DNA of 56,513 nucleotides, taken from Myceligenerans pegani. Its GTDB lineage: Bacteria > Actinomycetota > Actinomycetes > Actinomycetales > Cellulomonadaceae. Shown here piece after piece: positions 26,315 through 37,000 of the stretch. The stretch spans positions 74,430 to 130,942 of the forward strand of contig NZ_JADBGR010000087.1 in the NCBI RefSeq assembly GCF_014892515.1. Reading direction: 5' to 3'. Position numbers and translations under genes: made by a program. The notes below the pieces were generated by a model. The model had not been told where the DNA came from. It searched no databases and saw only the letters and a program-made list of their open reading frames with translations. How positions within the stretch are numbered: the stretch's first letter is position 1; each line of letters opens with the position of its first letter.

Positions 26315-27196
26315 CTACTCCTTGTGAAGTGCGTCCTGGGCGGTGCCCATCGCCTTCTCCACCGGTCCCGGCATGCCTGTGGTGCCGTGCAGGCGCACGT
26401 CGGGCTTGGTGGGCGGCGGTGCGGGAACCCCCGCGGGAGGCTCGGCGACGTATTCGAACTCGCCCTTGCCGTCCGGGGTGCGCCCGCTCGCCCAGCTGCC
26501 CTCGCTCGCCGCCTGGCCGTCGGAGAAGTTGAGGTACTGGTAGGACGCCTCGCGGTCCTCCTTGCCGAGCGGGAACGTGCTCGGCACCGGCAGGTCCTCG
26601 ACCCCTTCCTCGCGCAGTTCCCGCGCCGCGGCGATCCACTGGTTCTGGTGCATCGTGTCGCGCGCCAGGAGGAAGGAGAGCAGGTCACGCACGCCCGCGT
26701 CGTCGGTCATGTGGTAGAGCCGCGCCACCTGGAGTCTGCCCTGCATCTCCGCGTTCGCGTTCGCCGTGAAGTCGGCCAGCAGGTTCCCGCTCGCGGTCAC
26801 GTAGTCGGCCGTCCACGGGTTCCCGTTGGAGTCCACGGGCCGGGCGCCCGCACCGGCCACGATCGCATGCTGGGGGTCGGTGCCGCCGATGATCGCGGCA
26901 ACCGCCGGGTCGTCCTGCATCGCACCCTCGGTGACGCCCAGCGGGGCCTTCTCCAGCAGCTGCGCGATCATGGTCGCGAGCATCTCGACGTGGCCCATCT
27001 CCTCGGCGCCGATGCCGTACAGCAGGTCGCGGTACTTGCCGGGCAGGTGCGCGTTCCACGACTGGAACCCGTACTGCATGGCGACGGTGATCTCGCCGTA
27101 CTGGCCACCGAGCACCTCCTGCAGTTTGCGGGCGTAGACGGCGTCGGGCTTGTCCGGCTTGGCCGCGTGCTGCAGCTCCTGGCGGTGGAAGAACAT
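26315..27196 (-). CDS. Manganese catalase
   Basis: 293-residue non-haem catalase that converts hydrogen peroxide to water and oxygen. The dimanganese ligands are all in place: Glu35 (QYGE), Glu66 and His69 (AEEMGH), Glu150 (NAEMQG) and His183 (TMHQNQ), in a four-helix bundle. The second half has the extended C-terminal region seen in this family, ending with a Pro-rich stretch and a helix. It stands alone. The 294-bp upstream region shows no clear OxyR or PerR site by eye. Confidence 0.95.
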   Translation of the reverse strand: MFFHRQELQHAAKPDKPDAVYARKLQEVLGGQYGEITVAMQYGFQSWNAHLPGKYRDLLYGIGAEEMGHVEMLATMIAQLLEKAPLGVTEGAMQDDPAVAAIIGGTDPQHAIVAGAGARPVDSNGNPWTADYVTASGNLLADFTANANAEMQGRLQVARLYHMTDDAGVRDLLSFLLARDTMHQNQWIAAARELREEGVEDLPVPSTFPLGKEDREASYQYLNFSDGQAASEGSWASGRTPDGKGEFEYVAEPPAGVPAPPPTKPDVRLHGTTGMPGPVEKAMGTAQDALHKE

Positions 27197-27490
27197 GACG
27201 GGGCTCCTTCGCGATGACTCGTCGGTGGTGGTCCGCTCGCCGGGGCCGGACGGGACCGGCCGCCTTTCGGCGAGACATCACCACTGTCGTCACCGGGTCT
27301 CGTCACTCGCATCCCAGGGCCCACGGCCGCTCGAGATCCTGCCGAGGGCCGGGCCGGGCTCCGGATGGAGGAGAGGCTTCGTCCCGAGGTGTCGGGAGAG
27401 CCGCTTCTCCGTTACGGTCGAGAGGGGTCAGGACGCGGCTCGTCGGCGCATGAAGCGACGAGGAGGCTGCGCGCATGATCGAGGTGCCCG

Positions 27491-29347
27491 ATGCGTGAAG
27501 CGAGAGCGCGGAGCGCCCCGGACGAGTCCTCCGGACGGGTGACGGTCGTGGTGGTCACCCGGAACCGCCTGCCGGACCTGCGCCGGCCCCTGCCCGAGCA
27601 CGAGGGCCCGGTGATCCTGGTGGACAACGGTTCCACGGACGGGACCCCCGACCGGGTGCGTCGGTACCGGCCCGAGGTCGACGTCGTGGAGCTGGGGGAG
27701 AACCGCGGGGTGACCGCACGCGACGTCGGCGTGCGCCGAGCGCGGACTCCCTACGTGGCCTTCGCCGCCGACGACTCGTGGTGGGAACCGGGAGCGCTCG
27801 GCGAGGCGGCCCGGCTTCTCGACGCGCACCCGCGGCTGGCGGTCCTCGCGGCGCGCGTGCTGGCGGGGGCCGACGGCGATCCCGATCCCCTCTGCGAGTC
27901 GATGGCGGCCTCGCCGCTGGGGACCGCGACGGATCTGCCCGGCCCTTCGGTTCTCGGGTTCCTGGCCTGTGGCGCGGTGATGCGCCGCTCGGCCTACGTC
28001 CTGAGCGGCGGGTTCGACGAACGACTGCCCTGCACGGCCGAGGAGAAGCTCGCCCTCGACCTCGCGACGGCCGGCTGGGGCCTGGCCTACGTCGACCGCG
28101 TCGTCGCGCACCGTCGTCCTCGAGCGGTGCGCGACGTGCCGGAGCGTCGGGTGCGCGAGGGGCGCGAACGGATCCTGACCGCGTTCATGCGTCGCCCCTG
28201 GCCGGTGGTCGCACGCACCCTGGTCGCCGGCGTCCGCGATCGCGGCGTCGGCCCGCGAGCGGTCGCCGGCGCGCTGCCGGAGCTGCCGCGCGCTCTGGCA
28301 CGACGGCGGACGCTGCCCGAGCGCGTGGAGCGTGCCCGCCTGCTGCTCGACCACCCGGGAACGGGCACCGGCGACGCGGGTACGAAGGCCGAGGCCGCCG
28401 AGGTGCGGGACACCCCGGCCCCGCGACCGCTCTCGCACGACCCGGGTGAGACGCGGGACGAACGGGTGTCGGTCGTGATGATCACCCACCAGCGATGCGC
28501 GGAGGCGGACGTGGCGTTGCAGCGCCTGCGTGCGCTGCCCGAGCGCCCCAGGATCGTCGTCGTCGACAACGGCTCCACCGACGGGACCGGTCAGATGGTG
28601 CGCACCCGGCACCCGGACGCGGTGCTGCTCCGGCCGGGGGCGAACCTCGGCGCGGTCGGCCGTAATCTCGGGGTGGCGGTCTCGGGGACGCCGTACGTCG
28701 CCTTCTGCGACGACGACACCTGGTACGAGCCCGGAGCCCTCTCCGCCGCGGCCGACCTGCTCGACGCCCATCCCACGCTGGCGGTGGTGACCGCCCGCAT
28801 CCTCGTGGAGCCGGGCGGCCGGCTCGACGCCATCTGCGAGGAGATGGCCCGGAGCCCGCTGCCCCGGCCGCCCGGACTGCCCGGCCATCCGCTGCTGAGC
28901 TTCCTCGCCGGGGTATCCGTGGTCCGGCGGTCCGCCTTCGAGCAGGTGGGCGGGTTCCACGAGCGGATCTGGCTCGGAGGGGAGGAGGAACTCCTGGCAT
29001 CGGACCTGGCCCGCGCCGGGTGGCACCTGGCCTACGTGCCCGAGATCGCGGCGCATCACCGCGCCTCCGAGCTCCGGGACCTTCACCTGCGACGCCGGCA
29101 CGGGATCCGGAACACGCTCTGGTTCACCTGGCTCCGGCGGCCGCCGTTCAGCGCGCTGCGGCGCACGGGCCGGTTCCTGGCGCGGCTGCCCCGGGACCGC
29201 GTCACCGCGCTGGGCATCGGCGAGGCCGTGCGAGGGCTGCCCTGGGTGCTGAGCGAGCGCCGGGCGGTCCCGCGAGACGTGGAGGCCGGCTACCGCCTCC
29301 TGGACGACATGCAACTCGGCACGGGAACGCGGGACTACAGCTCCTGA
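27491..29347 (+). CDS. Tandem (duplicated) family 2 glycosyltransferase
   Basis: 618-residue protein made of two full GT-A glycosyltransferase 2 domains in a row. Domain 1 starts near residue 17 (VTVVVVTRNR) with VDNGSTDGTP and a DD pair near 93 (FAADDSWW). Domain 2 starts near 326 (VSVVMITHQR) with VVDNGSTDGTG and CDDDTWY near 405. Both end with a similar helical region (GGFDER... and GGFHER...). The domains share their order throughout, so the gene arose by duplication and fusion. No signal peptide or membrane helix is seen. The sugar donor and acceptor are unknown; a role in surface polysaccharide is inference. Start by GAGG site 7 nt before the ATG. Confidence 0.88.
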   Translation: MREARARSAPDESSGRVTVVVVTRNRLPDLRRPLPEHEGPVILVDNGSTDGTPDRVRRYRPEVDVVELGENRGVTARDVGVRRARTPYVAFAADDSWWEPGALGEAARLLDAHPRLAVLAARVLAGADGDPDPLCESMAASPLGTATDLPGPSVLGFLACGAVMRRSAYVLSGGFDERLPCTAEEKLALDLATAGWGLAYVDRVVAHRRPRAVRDVPERRVREGRERILTAFMRRPWPVVARTLVAGVRDRGVGPRAVAGALPELPRALARRRTLPERVERARLLLDHPGTGTGDAGTKAEAAEVRDTPAPRPLSHDPGETRDERVSVVMITHQRCAEADVALQRLRALPERPRIVVVDNGSTDGTGQMVRTRHPDAVLLRPGANLGAVGRNLGVAVSGTPYVAFCDDDTWYEPGALSAAADLLDAHPTLAVVTARILVEPGGRLDAICEEMARSPLPRPPGLPGHPLLSFLAGVSVVRRSAFEQVGGFHERIWLGGEEELLASDLARAGWHLAYVPEIAAHHRASELRDLHLRRRHGIRNTLWFTWLRRPPFSALRRTGRFLARLPRDRVTALGIGEAVRGLPWVLSERRAVPRDVEAGYRLLDDMQLGTGTRDYSS

Positions 29348-29362
29348 TCCCGTGCCGGTGAA

Positions 29363-29401
29363 CTCACCCGTTGCGGGTGAGGCCCCGCCGGCCGCGGCGG
29401 G
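29363..29401 (+). terminator. Paired hairpins after the glycosyltransferase gene
   Basis: A perfect 8-bp stem with a 3-nt loop (CTCACCCG-TTG-CGGGTGAG, 29363-29381) is followed at once by a 7-bp stem (CCCGCCG / CGGCGGG, 29384-29401). They lie 16 bp after the stop codon. No T-run follows, as is common in high-GC actinobacteria. Confidence 0.5.
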
Positions 29402-29463
29402 CGACGCTGGTCCGGATGTTCCACGCTCCGTGGAGCACGAGGAGTGACTCGGTAGGAGGAGTC

Positions 29464-29871
29464 ATGGACGGCATGGGTGTGGGGCGCAAGGACGCGCCCG
29501 ACTCGGCTCTCGGCGGCGTTGTCCTCGCGGCCACCATCATGATCATGGTCGGGCTGTTCCAGTTCCTCGAGGGCCTGGCAGCCGTGATCAGCGACGAGTT
29601 CTTCGTGGTGCTGCCCAACTACGCGTTCGCGGTCGACGTGACGACGTGGGGCTGGATCCACCTGATCCTCGGCGTCCTGGTCGTGGTCGCGGGCTTCTTC
29701 CTGTTCGCCGGCAGCGCGGTCGCCGGAGCGGTCGCGATCGTGCTGGCAGGGGCCACCGCGGTGGCGAACTTCTTCTTCATCCCGTACTACCCGTTCTGGT
29801 CGCTCCTGATCATCGCGATCGCGGTGTACGTGATCTGGTCGATCACCCGGGCCGGGCTCTTCGACTCGTAG
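29464..29871 (+). CDS. DUF7144-like four-helix membrane protein
   Basis: 135-residue membrane protein with four helices (about 17-40, 58-80, 82-104 and 106-128). The sequence pattern (MIMVGLFQFLEGLAAV, WGWIHLILGVLVVVAGF, ANFFFIPYYPFWSLL) is that of the actinobacterial DUF7144 family, whose function is unknown. The ATG has a TAGGAGGAG site 5 nt upstream. It is separated from the glycosyltransferase by hairpins and is convergent with the monooxygenase gene. Confidence 0.82.
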   Translation: MDGMGVGRKDAPDSALGGVVLAATIMIMVGLFQFLEGLAAVISDEFFVVLPNYAFAVDVTTWGWIHLILGVLVVVAGFFLFAGSAVAGAVAIVLAGATAVANFFFIPYYPFWSLLIIAIAVYVIWSITRAGLFDS

Positions 29872-29904
29872 AGGTGGCCGCCCGGCGGACGACGGCGAGG
29901 CCGT

Positions 29905-30873
29905 TCACCCCTGGAGCGCGGCGAGGGCCTCGTCGAGGTCCGCGAGATCACCGTGATCGAAGGTGTTCGTCGTCGCGAGGACCTCGGCGGCGCCGGTCCG
30001 GGCCATCAGCTCTCCGACCTTCGCGGCCACCTGGTCCGGTGTGCCGGCGATCACCGTGTCGTAGGACTTCTCGACCGCGGCGCGCACCCTGGGGCTCCCG
30101 GACTCGTCAAGCTTCCTGCGGGCCTCGTCGACGGGCAGCAGGGCCGTGAAGGCGCCGCTCTCGCGGGAGCTCGCCAGCGCCCAGATCTCGGGGAGCAGCA
30201 GGTGTCGCGCGCGTTCGGCCGAGTCGGCGACCGCGACGTCGACGCTCGCCACCAGGTACGGGTCGGGGGCGGCCGGGCTGGGGCGGTAGTCGCGGAAGTA
30301 GGCGGCGATCGCGTCGGTGTCCACGAGGAGCGGTCCGCCGACGACCGCCGGGAGCCCCAGCTCGGCGGCGAGCGTGAGGCCGTTCTTGACGGCGAGCAGG
30401 AACACGGGTGGCGCCGCGGTGTCCGGCCGGGCGACGACCTCGTCGTCGCCGTGCAGGTAGGACCGGAGTTGTTCGACGGCGGCCGCATGCTCGTCGGCGC
30501 GGAACGTCGTCCGGCCGAGCGCCCGGCGGACGGAGGAGGTGAACCCCAGCGACGCCCCGATCCCGACGTCGATCCTGCGCGGGTGGAGCGCCTCGAGCAG
30601 CCTCACCTGTTCGGCCACGACCAGCGGATTGTGGTTGGGCAGCATGATCCCGCCGGTACCGAGGCGGATCGTGCGCGTCCGGGCGCCGATCGCGGCGAGC
30701 AGCACGGTGGGCGCCGCGCTCGCGATGCCCGGCACGGAGTGGTGCTCGGCCACCCAGAACCTGTGCAGCCCGAGGCGCTCGGCCCTCTCGGCCCGCTCGA
30801 TCGTCCGGGCGATCGCCTCGGCGTCGGACGCGCCGAGGCGGGTCCGGGAGCGATCCAGGATCGAGACGCGCAT
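29905..30873 (-). CDS. LLM-class flavin-dependent oxidoreductase
   Basis: 322-residue luciferase-like monooxygenase with a TIM-barrel fold that uses reduced flavin (FMN or F420). Typical segments include RFWVAEHHSVPGIASAAP, GTGGIMLPNHNPLVVAEQ and RIDVGIGASLG. Such proteins of the MsnO8-like branch oxidise small organics; the substrate is not known. The frame runs open far upstream, but the ATG at 30873 gives the family N-terminus (MRVSILDRS). It is divergent from the LAL regulator at 31025, with 151 bp between, so that regulator may control it. Confidence 0.9.
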   Translation of the reverse strand: MRVSILDRSRTRLGASDAEAIARTIERAERAERLGLHRFWVAEHHSVPGIASAAPTVLLAAIGARTRTIRLGTGGIMLPNHNPLVVAEQVRLLEALHPRRIDVGIGASLGFTSSVRRALGRTTFRADEHAAAVEQLRSYLHGDDEVVARPDTAAPPVFLLAVKNGLTLAAELGLPAVVGGPLLVDTDAIAAYFRDYRPSPAAPDPYLVASVDVAVADSAERARHLLLPEIWALASSRESGAFTALLPVDEARRKLDESGSPRVRAAVEKSYDTVIAGTPDQVAAKVGELMARTGAAEVLATTNTFDHGDLADLDEALAALQG

Positions 30874-31024
30874 CGGTGGAGGTCCTCCAGGCCAGGTCCG
30901 GACCCGGGAGGCAGACATCCCCGGGCTCTCCGCGTGCAAGGCGCCGGGCACCGACGGTATTCCGGGCCGATCGCGGGGCGCCGGGCTGCTTGCGTCCCGC
31001 TGCCCGGCATGGAGATGATCACGC

Positions 31025-33985
31025 ATGCCGCCCTTCCCGCCAGCCGACCACGGGGTTCCGCCGACGGTGTCCACGCCGGAGTTCGTGGGGCGGGACCGGG
31101 ACATGGAGGCACTCAGGGACGCCGCCTCCCGGCACCCGGCGATCGTCCTGATCGAGGGCGAGGCGGGCATCGGGAAGAGCCGCCTGCTGCAGGAGTGGCT
31201 CGCGACGGATGGTCCGCGGCGAGGCCCGGCCCTGCTCTCGGTGTGCCCGCCGCTCCGCGAGTCCTTGACCCTGGGCCCGATCGTCGACGCCTTCCGGGGG
31301 GTCACGATGCCGTTCGCGGACCTGGAGCTCACCGGTCTCGCCGGCGTGCTGCGACCACTGTTCCCCGAGTGGTCGGCCGACCTTCCGCCGACGCCGGAGC
31401 CCCTGGGCGACGCGCGGGCGTCCCGGCACCGGCTGTTCCGCGCACTGGACGAGCTGATCCACGCGCTCGACGTGAGTCTCCTCGTCCTGGAGGACGCGCA
31501 CTGGGCCGACGACGTGACGCTGGAGTTCCTTCTCTTCCTCACCTCACGGCTGCCGTCCGGCGGTCCGAGCGTGGTGATCTCCTACCGCCCCGACGAGGTG
31601 GACGCCGGGTCGCTGCTGCTCCGACTGACGTCGCGCCTGCCTGCGGGCGTGACGCAGGCACGGATCGCGCCGGCGCCGTTGAGCCGCGAGGACACCGCCA
31701 CGCTGGTGTCGTCGATGCTCGGCGGGAGCGCGGTGTCGACCGAGTTCACCGAGTTCCTGCAGGAGAGGACCGACGGCCTGCCCGTGGCGCTCGAAGAATC
31801 CGTGCGCCTCATGTGGGATCGCGCGGACATCACCGTCCGCGACGGGCAGTGGAGCCGGCGGGAGCTCAGCGAACTGCTCATACCGCCCACCGTGCGCGAC
31901 TGCACCCGGGAACGCGTCGGCCGGTTGTCGCCCACCGCGAGGCAGGTCCTCAGAGCCGTGGCCACCCTCGCGGAGCCGTCGTCGGACGCCACGATCGCCG
32001 CCACGGCCGACCTCGCGCCGTCGGAATGCCGGGCCGGGATCGCGGAGGCGGCCGGCGCGGCCGTCCTCCACGACGACGGACGTGACCTCTGGCGATTCCG
32101 GCACCGGCTGGCCGCGGAGGCTGTGTACGAGGAGATCGCGCGAACGGAGCGCGCGGACCTGCATCTCCGGGCAGGTCGAGCGCTGGAGAGCGTCCGCCCG
32201 CTACCCGCCGCACGCCTCGCGCACCACTTCCGTGCCGCCGGGGAGACCGAGCTGTGGACCCGATACTCCGAGCGGGCCGCGGAGCACGCGATGGCATCGG
32301 GTGACCACACGACGGCGGTCGTGCTGCTGGAGGACCTGTTGTCGGCCGCCGACCTCGCACCGCCCGACCTCGCACGTGTCGCGCGAACCGCCGGAGTCTT
32401 CGCGCTCAGCCGCCGCGAACCGCTGGACGACGTCTACCACCGGCTGATCGCCACTTTGCGCGCGGTGCTCGACTCCCCGGAACTCTCCGCCCGCCAGAAG
32501 GCCGAGATCCGCAACCCGCTCGGAAGGCTCCTCATCATCGCGGGCGAGGCGAAGGCCGCCCTGGCCGAACTCGAGCAGGCCGTGGCCAACCTCGACCACG
32601 ACCCGACCGAGGCCGCCCGCGCCATGACCTACCTCGGCTGGGCCTACGCCGGGCCGTGGCCCGCGCGGACGCACGCCCGGTGGCTGCAGCGCGCGGCCGT
32701 CATCACGGCCGCCATCACCTCGCCCGCCGACCGACTGAACCTCGCGGGCAACCGTGCCGCCGCACTGCTCATGCTGGGCGAGGAGGAAGCCTGGCAGGTC
32801 ATCGGCGGACTCCCGCTCGACGGCGCGACCTCGTCCGAACGACTCGATCTCGCCCGCATCCACACCAACATCGGCACCGGCGCACTGATCTGGGGGCGGC
32901 ACGCCGACGCGGAACGGCATCTCATCGTGGCGACCGGACTCGCCGACACCGAGCAGGCCGCCCGGCTGCGGTACAACGCCGAGATCGAACAGGCCAATCT
33001 GGCCTGGCACACCGGCAGGTGGAAAGGACTCGCGGAACGCGGCACCGCACTCGCGGCGACCGACCGGGATCGGCCGACCATCTACCTGGCCACCGTCAGG
33101 CTGGCCGCCCGGCTCGCCGCCGCGGCCGGGCGCGACCGTGCCGCCGAGGAACAGTTCCACCTGGTCCTCGAGGAAGCCAGCCGCCTGGGCGCCGTCGACG
33201 ACACCATGGAACCCGCGGCAGCCCTGGCCAGGCTACGGCTCGCGGTCGGCGACGCCGGCCAGGCGCTGCGGACGACCGACCGGCCGATGGAGACGCTGCG
33301 CGCCAAGGGCGTGTGGGTGTGGGGCACCGACCTCGTGCCCGTCCGGGTCGCGGCCTACCTCTCCGCCGGGCGTCCCGACGACGCGAGACGGCTGACCGCG
33401 CAGTTCGAGCGAGGCCTGCGCAACCGGTCCGCACCGGGGCCGCGCGCGGCACTCGCCGTGTGTCGCGCGCACCTGGTCGCGGCGGCGGGCGAGCACACGC
33501 GCGCGGCGGACGCGTACGCGCGAGCCGCCCGCGCCTGGAGCGCACTGCCCCGGCCGTACGACGCCATGCTCGCCAGGGAGCGACAGGCCGGAGAGCTTCT
33601 CGCGGCGGGACGGGCCGACGCGGGCCGGGAACTCCTGGCCGGGCAGTACGAGTCCCTGTTCCGCCTCGGCGCCCGCGGCGACGCCGACCGCGTCGCGCAG
33701 CGGCTTCGCGAGCTCGGCGCGGAGGTGCCGCGACTCTGGCGCGGCGGCCGGAAGGGCTACGGCGACCAGCTCTCCCCGCGTGAACTCGACGTCGTGCGCC
33801 TGGTCGCCACCGGGAAGACCAACCGCGAGATCAGCCGGATCCTCGCGAAGTCGCCGGCCACGGTGGACCAGCAACTGCGTGCCGCGATGCGCAAGCTGAA
33901 GGTCACCTCCCGCACGGCGCTCGCGGTCACCGCCGTCGAGACGGGCGTGCTCCCGGCAGAACGGACCGGCGCGCGCCCGACGTGA
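31025..33985 (+). CDS. LAL-type LuxR-family transcriptional regulator with AAA ATPase
   Basis: 986-residue large ATP-binding LuxR regulator. The AAA/NACHT-like ATPase carries Walker A GEAGIGKS at 45-52 and Walker [12 protein letters not shown] near 155. A long helical TPR-like middle region (about 380-900) follows, and a C-terminal LuxR helix-turn-helix ([20 protein letters not shown], then [19 protein letters not shown]). LAL proteins activate genes after binding ATP and an effector. It is followed after only 57 bp by the secreted subtilase on the same strand, and is divergent from the LLM oxidoreductase. Both are candidate targets. Confidence 0.92.
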   Translation: MPPFPPADHGVPPTVSTPEFVGRDRDMEALRDAASRHPAIVLIEGEAGIGKSRLLQEWLATDGPRRGPALLSVCPPLRESLTLGPIVDAFRGVTMPFADLELTGLAGVLRPLFPEWSADLPPTPEPLGDARASRHRLFRALDELIHALDVSLLVLEDAHWADDVTLEFLLFLTSRLPSGGPSVVISYRPDEVDAGSLLLRLTSRLPAGVTQARIAPAPLSREDTATLVSSMLGGSAVSTEFTEFLQERTDGLPVALEESVRLMWDRADITVRDGQWSRRELSELLIPPTVRDCTRERVGRLSPTARQVLRAVATLAEPSSDATIAATADLAPSECRAGIAEAAGAAVLHDDGRDLWRFRHRLAAEAVYEEIARTERADLHLRAGRALESVRPLPAARLAHHFRAAGETELWTRYSERAAEHAMASGDHTTAVVLLEDLLSAADLAPPDLARVARTAGVFALSRREPLDDVYHRLIATLRAVLDSPELSARQKAEIRNPLGRLLIIAGEAKAALAELEQAVANLDHDPTEAARAMTYLGWAYAGPWPARTHARWLQRAAVITAAITSPADRLNLAGNRAAALLMLGEEEAWQVIGGLPLDGATSSERLDLARIHTNIGTGALIWGRHADAERHLIVATGLADTEQAARLRYNAEIEQANLAWHTGRWKGLAERGTALAATDRDRPTIYLATVRLAARLAAAAGRDRAAEEQFHLVLEEASRLGAVDDTMEPAAALARLRLAVGDAGQALRTTDRPMETLRAKGVWVWGTDLVPVRVAAYLSAGRPDDARRLTAQFERGLRNRSAPGPRAALAVCRAHLVAAAGEHTRAADAYARAARAWSALPRPYDAMLARERQAGELLAAGRADAGRELLAGQYESLFRLGARGDADRVAQRLRELGAEVPRLWRGGRKGYGDQLSPRELDVVRLVATGKTNREISRILAKSPATVDQQLRAAMRKLKVTSRTALAVTAVETGVLPAERTGARPT

Positions 33986-34042
33986 TTATTGACGCATACG
34001 GGGGATAGCGACGGATCCGTCCTGCCCGGAACATGGGGCCCC

Positions 34043-37000
34043 ATGATCCGTGCCCCGATGAAACGTACCGCCGTCGTGGCGTCGCTGGCCCTCACCGTGG
34101 GCCTCGGCGTGAGCGGCCCCCTCCCCGCGCTGGCCGCGCCAGCCCCCGAACCCGCCGCGGAGTCGTCCGCGTCCGGCGACAAGATCGAGCCGGCCCTGCG
34201 CGACTCGTTCCGCGAGGATCGGACGACGGAGTTCTGGCTCCGGTTCGAGGACCGCGCGGACCTGGAGCCCGCCAGGAGCATCACCGACTGGACCGAACGC
34301 GGCCAGTTCGTCTACGACGCGCTGGTCGAGACCGCGGAGACGTCACTGGCGACGGTCTCCGCGGAGCTCGACGACGCGGGCGTGGCCTACGAGTCGTTCC
34401 CCATCGCCAACGCCGTCCTGGTCGAGGGCGGCACCGAGGACCTCGCCCTGGAGCTCGCCGCGAACCAGCAGGTGGCCGAGGTCCACGACACGCCGGAGAT
34501 CGGCCTCGTCGAACCCGTGCTGCCCGAGCCGGACGCACCCGCCGTGCGCGCCGCGGAGGCGGACGTGGACGTGGAATGGGGCCTCGACCACATCAACGCA
34601 CCCGAGGCCTGGGAGATGGGCGCCACGGGCGCGGGCATCACGGTGTCCAACCTCGATTCGGGTGTCCAGTTCGACCATCCCGCGCTGGTGGGAAGCTACC
34701 GCGGCACGAACGCCGACGGGACGTTCGACCACGACTACAACTGGTTCACCACACGCGGTGACTGCGGCGACGTCCCTTGCGACGACAACGGCCACGGCAC
34801 GCACACCATGGGCACCATGGTGGGCGACGACGGCGCCGGGAACCAGGTGGGCGTGGCCCCGGACGCGGAGTGGATCGCGACGAACGGCTGCTGCGAGGAG
34901 ACGGGGTTCCAGACGCTGCTCGACTCGGGATGGTGGCTGCTGGCCCCGACCGACCGGAACGGCGAGAACCCGGACGTCTCCCGGCGCCCGCACGTGGTGA
35001 ACAACTCGTGGGGCTCGTCGGCCGAGCACGCCTTCTCCGACTTCTTCACCGCGATCGACGAGGCCTGGACCGCCGCCGGGATCTTCAGCGTCTGGTCGTC
35101 CGGGAACACCGTGCCGGCCGCGGCCTGCGACACCGTCTCCTCGCCGGGGGCCCATCCGGACGCCTACTCGGTGGGCGCGTTCGCCTCGAACGGCGTGCTG
35201 GCCGCGTTCTCCCGCAAGGGCGAGGGCGAGGACGGCGTGATCAAGCCGGAGATCTCGGCCCCCGGCGTCGGCGTCCGGTCGGCCTGGCCCGGCAACGGCT
35301 ACAACACGATCAGCGGGACGTCGATGGCGGCCCCGCACGTCGCGGGCGCCGTCGCGGCGCTGTGGAGCTACGACCCGACCCTCGTCGGACAGATCGAGGA
35401 GACACGCCGGCTGCTCGCTGAGTCCGCGGTCGACGTCGACGACACCTCGTGCGGCGGCACCGCGGAGTTCAACAACAAGTACGGCGAGGGGCGCCTCGAC
35501 CTCGTCCGGCTGCTCCAGCTCGCGCCGCGGGAGGGCGGGACCCTCACCGGTGTCGTCACCGATGACGGGGGGCCGGTGGCCGGCGCCGAGGTGACGATCG
35601 ACGGCCCGTTCCACCGGACCGTCGGGACGACGCAGGACGGCACGTTCTCCGTACACCTGCCCGAGGGCGACTACGAGCTCACCACGACCGCCTTCGGCTA
35701 CCTGGACTCGACGACGAGCGCCACGGTCACGGTCGGCGGGAACACCGACGTCGGCATCGCGCTCGCCGTCGCGCCGACGCGCGACGTGAGCGGGACGGTG
35801 CTCGGCGAGGAGGGACAGCCGGTTCCGGAGGCGGAGGTGTCGTTGGGCAGGACGCCGCTGGACGCGGTCCGCACCGGCGACGACGGGCGGTTCACGCTCG
35901 CGGAGGTCCCCGAGGGCGAGTACGCGCTCGAGGTACGGCCGAACGCCTGCCTCGCACCCGTCACGGTCCCGCTGACGGTCGGTCCGGCGACGGAACCGGT
36001 CGAGATCACGGTCCCGCGCGTCGTGGACGAGGGCGGCTACACGTGCACGGTGTCCGAGGGCGAGTACCGCCGCGGCACCGACAAGGTCGAGTTCCCGAGC
36101 GGCGTCTGGGCGCGGGTCCCGCTGCCCTCCCCGATCGCGCTCTACAACGGGACCCACGAGACGCTCGGCATCGGCCTGCGCGGGGTCATCTCCGTCGACG
36201 ACAGCTGGGCGGGTCCCGGCACGGGCGGCGCGGGGGTCTTCCCGTTCTACACCCAGAGCCCGCTGCGGGCGCGCGGCGACGGCAGCGGCGTGTACACGGC
36301 GTCCACCACGGTGGACGGCGACGACGCCTTCGTCGTCGAGTACCGGGACATGGTCGTCTGGGGCGGCAGCAACTGGCCCCGGGAGTCGGACGGGACGGTC
36401 AGCTTCTCCACGACGTTCACCCGGTCCGGAACGGTGATCGTCGCCTACGGCGACGGCGTCGGCGGCAGCGACCCGCTGACGGCCGGCCTCGTCACGACCA
36501 CGGGCATCCAGGGCTGGGAGGGCGTGGACGGCATCCGCTTCTCGGAGAACGCCCCGGTGCTGTACGACGGGCTGGTCGTCACCTACGACCTGCCCGACTT
36601 CGGGTACGTCGACGCGACCGTCGTCGACCGGAACGACGGCCTGCCCGTGGAGGGCGCCACCGTGGCGATCTCCGACGACGACGGCCTGGTCGAGAGCCTC
36701 ACGACGACGTCGACCGGCGCCCTGCGCCGCCAGCTCCCCGTCGGGGACTACACGATGACGGTCACCGCCCCGGACTACGTGACCGAGACCCACGAGTTCT
36801 CCCTCGGCGAGCTCTACGCGGAGACGGAGGTCGACGCGCGGCTGGCGACCGGCGTCGCGGACGTCGCCACCGAGGGCCTGGACACCGTGCTCGGCACGGA
36901 CCAGCACGGCGCGGGCTCTCTGACGCTGACCAACACCGGTTCCGCGCCCGTCACGTACGAGCTGGGGGAGATGGCCCGCCACCCCGAGCTGGACGCGGAC

